A DNA stretch of 64,000 nt from positions 1 to 64,000 of the forward strand of contig NZ_JVVM01000004.1 of the NCBI RefSeq assembly GCF_001054325.1, read 5' to 3'. Numbering within the stretch: the stretch's first letter is position 1; each line of letters opens with the position of its first letter. Below are positions 16,532 through 25,148 of this stretch, one piece after another. The notes beneath the pieces are model-generated. The model had not been told where the DNA came from, did not search any database, and saw only the letters and a program-made list of their open reading frames with translations. Source of the stretch: Corynebacterium vitaeruminis (lineage in GTDB: Bacteria > Actinomycetota > Actinomycetes > Mycobacteriales > Mycobacteriaceae). Position numbers and translations under genes: made by a program.

Positions 16532-17917
16532 GTGGATATTGTTCTGAGTATTGTCGCGGTTGTCGGCTTTATCGCGCTAACCGCTGGCACCGGTCTCTTT
16601 GTGGCGTTTGAATTCGCGCTGACAGGACTGGAGCGTTCTGCGATTGACGCCGACCGCGCCCGTTCAGCGGATGCACCTGCTGAGGCCGTTCACAAGGCAC
16701 ATAATCGACTGTCCTTCCACCTCTCAGGTGCACAGCTGGGCATTACGTTGACGACGCTGGCAACTGGTTTCCTCGCAGAGCCGGTGCTGGCGCAGTACTT
16801 CACGCCAATGCTGCATTGGATGGGTCTCAGCGACTCCGCAGCGGGGCCTACCGCACTGATTCTTGCACTGATTGTGGCCACGATGTTGTCCATGGTCTAT
16901 GGCGAGTTGGTACCGAAGAACGTCGCGATTACGGAACCGCTGGCGGTGGCGCGTGTCACGGCTCGTCCAGTGATGGCGTTTAACTGGGTGTTCCACTACT
17001 TCATTCAGTCGCTGAATGCCTCGGCGAACTGGCTGGTGCGCAAGCTCGGCATTGAACCTGCCGATGAGCTGGCCTCGGCGCGTTCCCCGCAAGAGTTGGA
17101 AGCGTTGGTGCGCAATTCTGCGGAGCAGGGTGCATTGGATGAGTCGAAGGCCGCGGTGCTCGAGTCGTCGTTACGCTTTGGCGAAACTACGGCGGAGGAC
17201 CTGATGACGCCGCGGTCAACGATTACTTCTCTCGATGTCGATGACACTGCGCTGGATCTGCTGGCTGTCGCTATCGATTCGGGGCACTCCCGTTTCCCTA
17301 TTACTGACGGCGACCTCGATGCCACTGTCGGTGTCGTCCACGTCAAGGACGCATTTGCGGTGCCTGCGGCGAAGCGCTCAACCACCACCATGCGGGAGGT
17401 CGCACGGCCTGTGCCAACGCTGCCGCAGTCCCTGGACGGCGATGCCGTGCTGGAGTCTGTGCGTTCGGCAGGTTCGCAGATTGCGCTGGTCGCCGATGAG
17501 TACGGCGGCATCGCCGGCATTGTCACCATCGAAGATGTGGTCGAGGAAATTCTCGGTGAGGTCTGGGATGAGTACGACGACAAGGAGTCCGAGCAGGAGG
17601 TCAAGCGTGCAATTGAGGGCTGGAACTGCTCCGGCCTTGTGCGTACCGACGAGCTGCCGACCAAGGTCGGATACTTTGCCCCGGAGGGCAGCTTCGAAAC
17701 CCTTGGTGGTCTGATTATGTTTGCGCTCGGTCGTATCCCCGAGGTCGGTGATGTCGTCCTGCTGCCAGAGACCGAACGCGATTTCATGGACGAGTTCGAA
17801 TCGGGCATCGCCGGCCGCTGGTACGCACGCATTCTGGCGATGGATGACCGTCGAGTGGATCGTGCCATTTTGATTCCTGTGACCAACGAGCGTGCTAAGG
17901 AGATGTTCAACCTATGA
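16532..17917 (+). CDS. CNNM/HlyC-CorC family membrane protein (pair 2, first gene)
   Basis: The 461-aa protein has a DUF21 transmembrane domain (about residues 1-185; [42 protein letters not shown]), a CBS pair (about 200-335, VADEYGGIAGIVTIEDVVEEILGEV) and a C-terminal CorC_HlyC domain (about 350-445). It is parallel to the first gene of pair 1 at 2773 in size and layout. Predicted role: divalent-cation (Mg/Co) transport or its control. It starts at GTG 16532 and overlaps the next gene by 4 nt (ATGA), indicating translational coupling. Confidence 0.88.
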   Translation: MDIVLSIVAVVGFIALTAGTGLFVAFEFALTGLERSAIDADRARSADAPAEAVHKAHNRLSFHLSGAQLGITLTTLATGFLAEPVLAQYFTPMLHWMGLSDSAAGPTALILALIVATMLSMVYGELVPKNVAITEPLAVARVTARPVMAFNWVFHYFIQSLNASANWLVRKLGIEPADELASARSPQELEALVRNSAEQGALDESKAAVLESSLRFGETTAEDLMTPRSTITSLDVDDTALDLLAVAIDSGHSRFPITDGDLDATVGVVHVKDAFAVPAAKRSTTTMREVARPVPTLPQSLDGDAVLESVRSAGSQIALVADEYGGIAGIVTIEDVVEEILGEVWDEYDDKESEQEVKRAIEGWNCSGLVRTDELPTKVGYFAPEGSFETLGGLIMFALGRIPEVGDVVLLPETERDFMDEFESGIAGRWYARILAMDDRRVDRAILIPVTNERAKEMFNL

Positions 17918-19221
17918 GTGACTGGTTTGGAATCCTCCTGACTTTCTTCTTGCTGTTGGTCAATGCGTTTTTCGTCGGCGCGGAATTCTCGCTTATTGCC
18001 GCTCGCCGTGATCGCTTGGAGGCGCTGCTGGCTCAGGGCAAGAAGCGCGCTCGCACAGTTATCGATGCTTCCGAGCACCTGTCGATGATGCTCGCCGCCG
18101 CACAGCTGGGCATCACTATTGCCTCGCTGCTGCTTGGTAAGGTCTCTGAGCCAGCGCTGGCGCATCTGATGGAAGGTCCCTTCGAGGCGATGGGTATTCC
18201 GGAGTCGCTGCTGCATCCGTTGAGCTTTGCCATCGCATTGATGCTGGTGTCGGTGTTGCACATCATGCTCGGCGAGATGGTTCCGAAGAACATCGCGCTG
18301 GCTGGCCCAGAGACGATGGCCATGCTGCTTATTCCAGTTCACATGGTCTTCTACAAGCTGACCAAGCCGTTGTTGCTGCTGTTTAACTGGATGGCTCGCC
18401 ATACGCTGAGGTTGTTCGGCATTGAGCAGCGCGATGAGCTCGACACCACTGTCGACTCCACGGAGTTGGCGTCGATGATTGCGGAGTCTCGTCAAGAAGG
18501 ACTCCTTGACAGCGAGGAGCACGTTCGCCTTCGTCGCACTTTGGCTTCGGCCACGCGCACCATTGAAGAGGTGCTCATTCCGCATGAGCAGATCCGCTGC
18601 GTCCCGACAGCGCCAACTGTGGGCGACCTAGAGATGGCCGTCACCGAAACCGGCTTCTCCCGGTTCCCCGTTGCTGCGGCCAACAATGAGCCCAACGAAT
18701 ACCGTGGCTATGTTCACGTCAAGGATGTCCTCGACCGCGTCATGGACCCTGCCTCTGGCCCAGAAACAGCCATCCCCGATGATGAAATCCGCCCGATGAT
18801 CGAGATTCCCATCGACGCCACGCTGGATGAAGGCTTGCGCATCATGCGCCGCTACAGCGCGCACATGGCAGTTGCTGTGCGTGCTCGGATGCCGAAACCA
18901 CACCTGCGCACGAATGCCCCAGCAAGTATCGCTCCGAAGACCGGAACGTTTTCCGGCGCGGAGCAGATTGGCATTGTGGCACTGGAGGACCTCATTGAGG
19001 AACAGGTCGGTGTCGTGCGGGACTGGACTCACGAGGTCTCCCCGCGTCGCGGCGCTGCGTCCAAGGGGGCGAAGGCTGGCGCTGGAAAGGCTGGCACTGC
19101 GAAGGTCGGTGCTGGAAAAACTGGCGCCAAGGCAAGTGGTGCCAAGAGCGCACCAAAGCAGCACCCAGCCCCACACCCGACCCGGAACCGACCGGGCAAC
19201 ACACAGGGACGTCAGCAGTGA
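17914..19221 (+). CDS. CNNM/HlyC family membrane protein, short form with Lys/Ala tail (pair 2, second gene)
   Basis: The 435-aa protein has DUF21 (about residues 1-180; FFVGAEFSLIAARRDR, AAQLGITIASLLLGK, EMVPKNIALAGP) and a CBS pair (to about residue 365), with no CorC_HlyC domain. It ends in a low-complexity tail of about 60 residues with repeated GAKAGAGK-like units followed by Pro/His/Arg. The tail is absent from pair 1 and may bind nucleic acid or membrane phosphates. The start overlaps the upstream CNNM stop and the stop overlaps the next gene's GTG. Confidence 0.86.
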   Translation: MSDWFGILLTFFLLLVNAFFVGAEFSLIAARRDRLEALLAQGKKRARTVIDASEHLSMMLAAAQLGITIASLLLGKVSEPALAHLMEGPFEAMGIPESLLHPLSFAIALMLVSVLHIMLGEMVPKNIALAGPETMAMLLIPVHMVFYKLTKPLLLLFNWMARHTLRLFGIEQRDELDTTVDSTELASMIAESRQEGLLDSEEHVRLRRTLASATRTIEEVLIPHEQIRCVPTAPTVGDLEMAVTETGFSRFPVAAANNEPNEYRGYVHVKDVLDRVMDPASGPETAIPDDEIRPMIEIPIDATLDEGLRIMRRYSAHMAVAVRARMPKPHLRTNAPASIAPKTGTFSGAEQIGIVALEDLIEEQVGVVRDWTHEVSPRRGAASKGAKAGAGKAGTAKVGAGKTGAKASGAKSAPKQHPAPHPTRNRPGNTQGRQQ

Positions 19222-20135
19222 CACCTATGCCCAATCCGTCTTTCGATTGGCGCGAAGCCAAAGCAAGACATATCGCCCGCGTCGAGGCTCTGACCCGCGA
19301 TCACTTGTCTCGTCGCAGCCGTGGCCAGCGCCACCCGGTCTGGGACTTCATCTTCGAGTACTATCCCGTCAAACCCGGTCAGCTCCGCCGATGGTCACCG
19401 GGTATCGGCGTGAACCTGCCCGGTGCCACGGCCAAGGACATTAGTCACCTAAAGTTCTTTACCCTCGACACGGACGACGCTCCCGACAGCCCTGCCGACA
19501 ATGAGCGCACCGATACCGCCTCCGGGACAGCGCGCATGGATGTTGCGGCGTACGTCGATAAGCGAGGCACGACGGTGGCGTACATTGGCAACCTGCTGCG
19601 TTCGACGCGCGCGAATCCGGCGCATTTTGACTGCTTTGGTCTGCATGAATGGGCGATGGTCTATCGCCAGCCCGAGCATCGTCATCCGGAGCCATTGCGG
19701 CTTGGTCAGGCGGGTACGGACGAGGTTGTCGAGGCCCACACAGTGCGGTGCACGCACTTCGATGCCTACCGCTTCTTCACGCCCGACGCCGTGCCGCTCA
19801 ACGAGTTTGCGCCCACGCGCGAGACACAGCCGCACTGTGAGCAGATGGGCTGTCTACACGCGAACATGGACTTGTATAAATGGGCGACCAAGCTTGGCGA
19901 GGCCGTTCCTGGCGACCTGTGGCTGGATACTTTCGAGCTCGCGTGTAGTGCCCGTGAGCTGGACATGCGTGCCGCTCCCTATGATTTGCGCGATTGGGGC
20001 TTTGCTCCGATTCGCATCGAGACGCCCGAGGGCAAGGCCGAGTACGTTCGCCGCCAGCGTGAGCTCAGCTCGCGCGCCGATGTTCTACGCGGCCGTCTTC
20101 TCAAGGTGGTAGATGTCGCTCTGTCCAGCCAGTAG
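19218..20135 (+). CDS. Conserved actinobacterial protein of unknown function
   Basis: The 305-aa cytoplasmic-looking protein has no membrane segment. The N-terminus carries SRGQRHPVWDFIFEYYPVKPGQLRRW, a strongly conserved block in actinobacterial homologues. Several His/Cys pairs occur further on (FDCFGLHEWAM, RCTHFDAYRFF, HCEQMGCLHANMDLYKW), which hint at a metal site. I recall relatives labelled 3-methyladenine DNA glycosylase in databases, but I see no such fold signature here. The GTG start overlaps the upstream CNNM stop (GTGA), so it is cotranslated with the helicase-CNNM operon. Confidence 0.75.
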   Translation: MTPMPNPSFDWREAKARHIARVEALTRDHLSRRSRGQRHPVWDFIFEYYPVKPGQLRRWSPGIGVNLPGATAKDISHLKFFTLDTDDAPDSPADNERTDTASGTARMDVAAYVDKRGTTVAYIGNLLRSTRANPAHFDCFGLHEWAMVYRQPEHRHPEPLRLGQAGTDEVVEAHTVRCTHFDAYRFFTPDAVPLNEFAPTRETQPHCEQMGCLHANMDLYKWATKLGEAVPGDLWLDTFELACSARELDMRAAPYDLRDWGFAPIRIETPEGKAEYVRRQRELSSRADVLRGRLLKVVDVALSSQ

Positions 20136-20232
20136 AGTTGTCAGCAGTTACGTGCGCGTTTGTGCTTTACGACGAGCACTGCTGCGAGTCGACAGTGCCG
20201 AGCACACTCAGCATAGAAAGGGCTAGAACGAC

Positions 20233-21858
20233 ATGGGACGACACGCCTCGGGTGAGAACAACTATCGAGTGGCTAAGGGGCCGTTTATTGCCGTCTTGGT
20301 CGTAATTGTCCTGGTGGCCGCAGTTTTTGCCTGGGTCAATCTGCGCAAGAGCAACGATTCGTCGATTGATGCCGACCGTGAACGGTGTACGAAGGGTGAC
20401 CTGACGCTCGTAGTGACCGCTGATCCTGCAGCGGTGGGCTCGGCGCAGAAGCTCGTGCAGGACTATGGCGAGTCGAATCCCGTGGTAAGGGACTTTTGTG
20501 TGCGACCACAGATTACTGTGGCAGGTTCCCAGGAGGTTGTGAACGCCCTGACAGAGGCTGAGGGTGCTGAAACTGGTGAAGGGGCACCGGAGGACCCTGC
20601 TGCGGATTCAGGTGCGGAGGATCCCTCTGAGGGTGATGTCGGTACCGGAATTATGACGCCGGGCGTCTGGATTCCCGCCGACATCTCCTTCGTGGACCAG
20701 GCGAAGAACTCGGACAAGGTCAAGGTCAACGACCCCAAGGTGTGGCTGCCACCGATTGCCGGCGGCGTGGCCTTCACAACCAATCGTGCCGACCAGCTGA
20801 GCAACGCCACCTGGGAAGAGCTAGCTGGATTGCGAGTGGCCGCACCCGGTGGCTCCGATGCGGCACTGTCTGCCGTGGTCAGCGCTCGACTGGGAGATGG
20901 CCCTGATGCCGCTCACGAACGCGCAGACTTGGGCGCGGTCTACACCTCCAATACCCTGCTGACCATGCTTAGCCAGAATGTCGCCGACTTCGACGGCGTG
21001 GCCGCGACCCAGCCCATGCTGCAGATGGCCGGAGAGGGGCTGAAGCTGGTCTCCCCTGCGGATGCACCTCAGCTGCACGCACCAGTTGTCACCTTCGGCT
21101 CTGGCGGCAAGATTGATGAGAAAACTGCTCGCGCGGCCGAGGACTTCCGGAACTTCGCGGCAGATCACGGCGCCGACGGCGAAGCTAGTGAGAGCACCTT
21201 CAGCCCTAAAGTAGCGGAGAACTTTGGAGTGCTCTCGCAGATCCAGACGGACTCCTTTGCGCTGCCGCCAGCACTGGAGCAGCCGGATGCGCAACAGCCC
21301 GCAACTGCGGTAGGCTCGGCGCTCCTACTCGCTGACACCTCCGATGGCGTCGATGTCGGGGCGCTATCCGCTGCTCTGAACGGCGCTATCGATGCCGCAC
21401 CTGGTGGCCGCTACGGCCTGTGGACCTTCGCGCCGGAGGTGAACCGCCTCGTGGAGCTTCCCGCCCCCGAAGACGAGGCCAACAATGGCGCAGATGCCGT
21501 AAAAGGCGCGCTGGTTGAACTTCCGGCCGGTGGTGAGGCGCAGTTCTGGCCAGCACTTATCGACGCCTACCAAGCCGCCCGCGACACCTACTCCCCCGAC
21601 AAGCCTAATCGTCTCGTTGTGCTCACCACCGGCCGCGATGCCTCGGGCGTCGATGCCGCCGAGTCGGTCGAGCGAATTAAGGAACTCATTAGCCCGGACC
21701 GCCCGGTAACGATTGAGGTCATCGTGCTTCCCGACGGCGACAGCTCCATCCCCGAGTTGCAGGAAGTAGCGAATATGACCACTGGTTCCCTGCGCATTGC
21801 GGCTGACTATGGCGATGGCCTGGCCTCTCAGTTGGCTGCGGCAATCGGTACCGAGTAA
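20233..21858 (+). CDS. Membrane-anchored substrate-binding and VWA-domain protein
   Basis: The 541-aa protein has a short cytoplasmic start, one transmembrane anchor (about residues 16-35) and a large extracellular part. The first half resembles a periplasmic-binding-protein fold (LTLVVTADPAAVGSAQ, WIPADISFVDQA, WEELAGLRVAAPGG). The second half is a von Willebrand A-like domain (GSALLLADTSDGVD, RLVVLTTGRDASG), with the MIDAS DxSxS replaced by DTSDG. An acidic Gly/Glu insert lies near residues 110-140. Such proteins are common at the corynebacterial cell surface. The ligand is unknown, and no ABC transporter partner is adjacent. Confidence 0.8.
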   Translation: MGRHASGENNYRVAKGPFIAVLVVIVLVAAVFAWVNLRKSNDSSIDADRERCTKGDLTLVVTADPAAVGSAQKLVQDYGESNPVVRDFCVRPQITVAGSQEVVNALTEAEGAETGEGAPEDPAADSGAEDPSEGDVGTGIMTPGVWIPADISFVDQAKNSDKVKVNDPKVWLPPIAGGVAFTTNRADQLSNATWEELAGLRVAAPGGSDAALSAVVSARLGDGPDAAHERADLGAVYTSNTLLTMLSQNVADFDGVAATQPMLQMAGEGLKLVSPADAPQLHAPVVTFGSGGKIDEKTARAAEDFRNFAADHGADGEASESTFSPKVAENFGVLSQIQTDSFALPPALEQPDAQQPATAVGSALLLADTSDGVDVGALSAALNGAIDAAPGGRYGLWTFAPEVNRLVELPAPEDEANNGADAVKGALVELPAGGEAQFWPALIDAYQAARDTYSPDKPNRLVVLTTGRDASGVDAAESVERIKELISPDRPVTIEVIVLPDGDSSIPELQEVANMTTGSLRIAADYGDGLASQLAAAIGTE

Positions 21859-21863
21859 CCAGC

Positions 21864-21935
21864 AAAAACCGCCTCCATCTGGTCCAACCTCGGGAGAGGA
21901 AAACGGAACCAGTTGTGGAAGGCGGTTTTCTTTTA
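21864..21935. terminator. Bidirectional terminator between convergent genes
   Basis: A long interrupted hairpin (21865-21884 with 21905-21927, core AAAACCGCCT/AGGCGGTTTT) is followed on the plus strand by TTTTCTTTTAG and on the minus strand by its own T-run. It can stop both the VWA-protein transcript and the merR transcript. Confidence 0.85.
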
Positions 21936-22001
21936 GTTTATTTGGCTTGTCCTAGCGGCAGCAGTCGCAGCAACGCCGCTATCTAGCCGTATCGTTGGCT
22001 G

Positions 22002-22601
22002 TTAGGAGATGCGGCGGCGACGGCGCTCAGCCAGCTCGTCGATGCCAGTACCTGGGTTCTCCTGAGTACCGTCGATACGCTCGGATGGGAAGGAGGCGAT
22101 GGTGCCAGTCAGTTCCTTCATAATGCCCGGGACAGCAATGCCGAACACGCCCTGACCACCGTTGAGCAGGTCGATGACCTCTTCATTAGAGCGGCACTGG
22201 TAGACAGTGCGGCCGTCGGAAACCAACGTAATGGTAGCTAGATCGTCGACGCCGAGGTCGCGCAGACGGTCAACAGCCAGACGGATGTTCTGCAGGGAGA
22301 TACCGGTGTCCAGCAGGCCGCGGACAATCTTCAAAACGAGGATGTCCCGGAAGGAGTACAGACGCTGGGTGCCTGAACCCTTGGCAGTGCGAATCGAAGG
22401 TTCCACCAGCTTGGTGCGCGCCCAGTAGTCCAGCTGACGGTAAGAAATGCCCGCTACCTGACATGCGATGGGAACGCGGTAACCAACCTGCTCGTCCGGC
22501 CCCATGTCGAACAGGGATTCTTGCACCGCGCGTGGCTCATGCGAGTCCGACGCACGGAGCTCATTGTCACCAAAGAGCGAACCGCTGTTGTCGTCGACCA
22601 T
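22002..22601 (-). CDS. MerR-family transcriptional regulator (Rv1830 type)
   Basis: The 199-aa protein has a MerR winged-helix DNA-binding domain at about residues 40-115 (GYRVPIACQVAGISYRQLDYWARTKLV, TQRLYSFRDILVLKIVRGLLDTGISL). A short effector region and an Arg-rich C-terminus follow. It matches the mycobacterial Rv1830 position and sequence type, next to a DUF151 nuclease and the Rv1828/FtsR and Rv1827/GarA homologues. A strong palindrome upstream (22692-22718) may be its operator. No ligand Cys cluster is present, so it is not a metal sensor of the classic type. Confidence 0.9.
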   Translation of the reverse strand: MVDDNSGSLFGDNELRASDSHEPRAVQESLFDMGPDEQVGYRVPIACQVAGISYRQLDYWARTKLVEPSIRTAKGSGTQRLYSFRDILVLKIVRGLLDTGISLQNIRLAVDRLRDLGVDDLATITLVSDGRTVYQCRSNEEVIDLLNGGQGVFGIAVPGIMKELTGTIASFPSERIDGTQENPGTGIDELAERRRRRIS

Positions 22602-22915
22602 ATAAATTCTCCCGAGGTAGTTTCACTGCCGTTATTTATCTTTCGCCAAGGTTAATCGGCTGTCAATACAACGCAGTACGACACGCCGTATCTCTAAACC
22701 TAAAGTTGAGGTTTAGAGTTCGGCGCTGCGGTTTGCCCAGCTCAAGCACAATCTGGAGGTAAAACCGCAGTACGCGATGAAACTATAACTTAAGAAAAAT
22801 TACCCCTTTTATGGGGCAATTCAGCGATATACCGGAGCAAAGAATCGCCACAACCATCTCAAAGATTGTCAGATTTTCACTTGAGTCACACTGTTAACAG
22901 GCGCTCTCGGAACTT
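22602..22915. promoter_or_regulatory. Intergenic region with a MerR-type palindrome
   Basis: A perfect 10-bp inverted repeat (22692-22701 and 22709-22718, CTCTAAACCT/AGGTTTAGAG, 7-nt spacer) lies about 90-115 bp upstream of the Rv1830-type merR start. Its size suits a MerR-family operator. Further right is the terminator of the upstream nuclease gene (22795-22819). Nothing else is recognised. Confidence 0.55.
22795..22819 (-). terminator. Terminator of the ftsR-nuclease transcript
   Basis: On the minus strand, TTGCCCC (22819-22813) pairs with GGGGTAA (22806-22800) around a 6-nt loop. It is followed by ATTTTTC. It lies about 100 bp after the DUF151 nuclease stop and in the same direction. Confidence 0.75.
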
Positions 22916-23557
22916 TTAGCGGTCGTTATCGGAAGCCGAGTCGGAGCTGCCGTTGGCTTCCTCGTCCGACTCACTGTCAGCGCCATCAGCCCCGTCGGCT
23001 CCGCCTTCAGACTTCTTACCCTCCGCATCACCATGTGGCTCCGCGAAGTAGTCAGCATCAATACTGTCGAGAAATTCCGCGAACTCTTCCACCGATGCCT
23101 CGACCGAGTCGGTCTCAGCGCCGTCGGCAAGCGAACCGCCATTAGTTGCGACTAGACGCGCCGCTACCGACGTTGCGTCCAGCACGTCGCGCGCGACATA
23201 GAGCGGAACTTCTAGCTCGCTGGCGATAAGAATGAGGTCAGAGGGGCGCATGTCAATCTCTGCGCCGCCTTCAAGCACCAGGCTGGCGATGAAAACGCCC
23301 TCGTGCACGCCCGTAATCTGACCGCGCAGGGCGCTCTGCCCCACCATGTCCAGCGTATCGACGAAGACCTCATGCATCCCCGGGCGGCGCTGCGTAGCGC
23401 CGGTCTCACGGGCGGAGTACTCCGTCGCAGTCGCCAGATCAATCCAAATCGGGATAATCCGGTTGGCCTCTTCGGCGTGCAGGAGCAGTACTGGATCATC
23501 CTCGGGAGGATGCGCCATCCAGTCTAGAAACTTGACTTCTACGAGTTTTTCGTCCAT
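22916..23557 (-). CDS. Bifunctional nuclease family protein (DUF151, Rv1829 type)
   Basis: The 213-aa protein has a DUF151 core at about residues 1-145 (VLLLHAEEANRIIPIWIDLATATEYS, RPGMHEVFVDTLD, GAEIDMRPSDLILIASELEVPLYV). A long acidic Glu/Asp/Ser tail (about 150-213) resembles a disordered region. Plant and archaeal DUF151 relatives show DNase/RNase activity; the bacterial role is unproven. It sits between merR and ftsR in the conserved Rv1827-Rv1830 block. Confidence 0.88.
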   Translation of the reverse strand: MDEKLVEVKFLDWMAHPPEDDPVLLLHAEEANRIIPIWIDLATATEYSARETGATQRRPGMHEVFVDTLDMVGQSALRGQITGVHEGVFIASLVLEGGAEIDMRPSDLILIASELEVPLYVARDVLDATSVAARLVATNGGSLADGAETDSVEASVEEFAEFLDSIDADYFAEPHGDAEGKKSEGGADGADGADSESDEEANGSSDSASDNDR

Positions 23558-23595
23558 AACAGCGATAATTGTAGCGAGCTGCGGTTAACGCGGGA

Positions 23596-24354
23596 CTACT
23601 TCCCCAGGTCCTTGTTTACCTGGCGCTTGACCAAAGTGCCGTGCAGCGTAACCATCAATGCGGTCATCTCACGCCCCATTTCCACGGCCTTCTGTTTGCC
23701 ACTGGCCGCACGCGACTTGCTCAGCGGGCTAGCTGCCAGCGACACCAAATCCGCCTCACGAGCGGCAGCAGTGCGCACAGTCTTGAGGTGGCGGGCATCC
23801 AAACCGAACTCAGACAGCTTGACTGCCGTCTCAGTGATTAGCAGATCATCGCCATCGAACATGTTCAGCGTGTCCGGTGTAATCAGACCGACACGAACCA
23901 GCTCCGTGATGAACTTCTCGCTAGCTCCAGTGCGCTCTGCCAGCTCCGCCTGCGTCAGCGATACCACTGCAGCTTCGCGGAACTGATCAGCCGTCACCAG
24001 CGGGGTGACCGATGCCAGGCCATCGCCGCCAGCATTGCCCGCATCAATTTCGTCGAGCTGTTCCTTAATAACCTTCAGCGGCAAGTAATTATCGCGCTGA
24101 ACAGTCAAAATGTAGCGCAGGCGGTCAATGTCCGCCTGACTGTAGCGGCGATAGCCCGAGGAGCTACGCGACGGGCACAGCAGCCCCTCCGACTCGAGAA
24201 AACGAATTTTGGACAGCGTTACATCAGGGAACTCAACCTTGACTTCCTTCAGCACAGCACCGATGGTCTTCTTCTTGCCCACCGAGCGTGCCTGCTTCGC
24301 AGTGCTTTCCGACGAAGCCGGCTGCGAAACCGCTGATTTGTGTACTGCTGCCAC
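23596..24354 (-). CDS. ftsR: MerR-type cell-division regulator FtsR (Rv1828 homologue)
   Basis: The protein is 252 aa with the GTG start at 24352-24354. The MerR DNA-binding domain (about residues 30-105) reads TIGAVLKEVKVEFPDVTLSKIRFLESEGLL and GYRRYSQADIDRLRYIL. A second, effector-type region contains FREAAVVSLTQAELAERTGASEKFI. In C. glutamicum the homologue FtsR activates ftsZ; the mycobacterial homologue is Rv1828. The chosen start matches the roughly 250-aa family length and has a GGAAAAG stretch upstream; an in-frame GTG at 24411 would add 19 unconserved residues. The neighbour odhI is immediately upstream. Confidence 0.9.
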   Translation of the reverse strand: MAAVHKSAVSQPASSESTAKQARSVGKKKTIGAVLKEVKVEFPDVTLSKIRFLESEGLLCPSRSSSGYRRYSQADIDRLRYILTVQRDNYLPLKVIKEQLDEIDAGNAGGDGLASVTPLVTADQFREAAVVSLTQAELAERTGASEKFITELVRVGLITPDTLNMFDGDDLLITETAVKLSEFGLDARHLKTVRTAAAREADLVSLAASPLSKSRAASGKQKAVEMGREMTALMVTLHGTLVKRQVNKDLGK

Positions 24355-24425
24355 TGGTCTTTTCCGAGCCTTTACAAAAATAAGGGGGTTAATGCCGACA
24401 GAGGTCGACACTAACCGATGCCGAA

Positions 24426-24851
24426 TTAGTTACCGATAAGGAAGACGAGGCGGAACTTACCGACCTGGACCTCGTCACCATTAGCCAGAGCCGCGGAGTT
24501 CTTCGGCTCGCGGTTAACGTAGGTGCCGTTCAGCGATCCCACGTCGACAACCTCGTAGGAGTCACCGCTCTTGCGGAACTCTGCGTGACGACGGGAAACA
24601 GTCACATCATCGAGGAAGATGTCGCTGTCCGGGTGACGACCAGCGGTGGTAACTGCCTGATCGAGCAGGAAACGCGAACCCGCGTTTGGCCCCCGCTTGA
24701 CGACCAGGAGTGCCGAGCCTGCCGGAAGTCCTTCAACGCCGGAGACTGTGGAGTCCGTGTTAGAGCTGGACTCCATTTCCTTCAGCAAATCTGCACGGAA
24801 GACCGAGGTGGTCTCGACCGATGCCTCTGGCTGGCCGCTATTGCTAGTCAT
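24426..24851 (-). CDS. odhI: Oxoglutarate dehydrogenase inhibitor OdhI/GarA (FHA protein)
   Basis: The 141-aa regulator has an N-terminal phosphorylation motif, ETTSVFRADLLKEME, with the adjacent threonines targeted by serine/threonine kinases such as PknG in related species. A forkhead-associated domain follows (about residues 50-135; GRHPDSDIFLDDVTVSRRHAEF, LNGTYVN). The unphosphorylated protein binds and inhibits the E1 subunit of 2-oxoglutarate dehydrogenase. Phosphorylation triggers self-binding of the FHA domain and releases it, switching carbon flow between the TCA cycle and glutamate. GGAGGG precedes the ATG, and TATTAT upstream (near 24900) is a likely -10. Confidence 0.96.
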   Translation of the reverse strand: MTSNSGQPEASVETTSVFRADLLKEMESSSNTDSTVSGVEGLPAGSALLVVKRGPNAGSRFLLDQAVTTAGRHPDSDIFLDDVTVSRRHAEFRKSGDSYEVVDVGSLNGTYVNREPKNSAALANGDEVQVGKFRLVFLIGN

Positions 24852-25148
24852 ATCTTTCCCTCCGGGATAACCTTGGGCGATTTACTCGTTACTTTTTAGA
24901 TAATAGCGCCCCAACCGCTTTCGTGTTGTTATCTAATCCCAACTACGTTGTGACGCAGCTCACCTGCAGGGTATGTACAACATGATTGATATGGGTAAAT
25001 ACCGATATCCGAGCGCTTTCTGCGTGGGTGTACCTAGGCCGGTCACCTGAGAAATATTTTCAAATTGTTACCAACCCGTGGTTGCAGTTCACCTAGATTC
25101 CCAGGCGACCACGCCACTCCCGGCCTCCGGCAACCTCGCGGCATTCAT
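24852..25148. promoter_or_regulatory. odhI upstream region with CRP/GlxR-like site
   Basis: On the minus strand a -10-like TATTAT lies near 24900-24905. A CRP/GlxR-type site, TGTGA-N6-TCACC, occupies 24949-24964, one base off the TGTGA-N6-TCACA consensus and about 100 bp upstream of the odhI start. No gene is seen in the rest, up to the secA2 stop. Confidence 0.5.

Noticed and set aside
17005..18585. A 526-codon minus-strand frame opposite the second CNNM pair
   Set aside because: It spans two conserved overlapping genes on the plus strand and its translation resembles no protein family.
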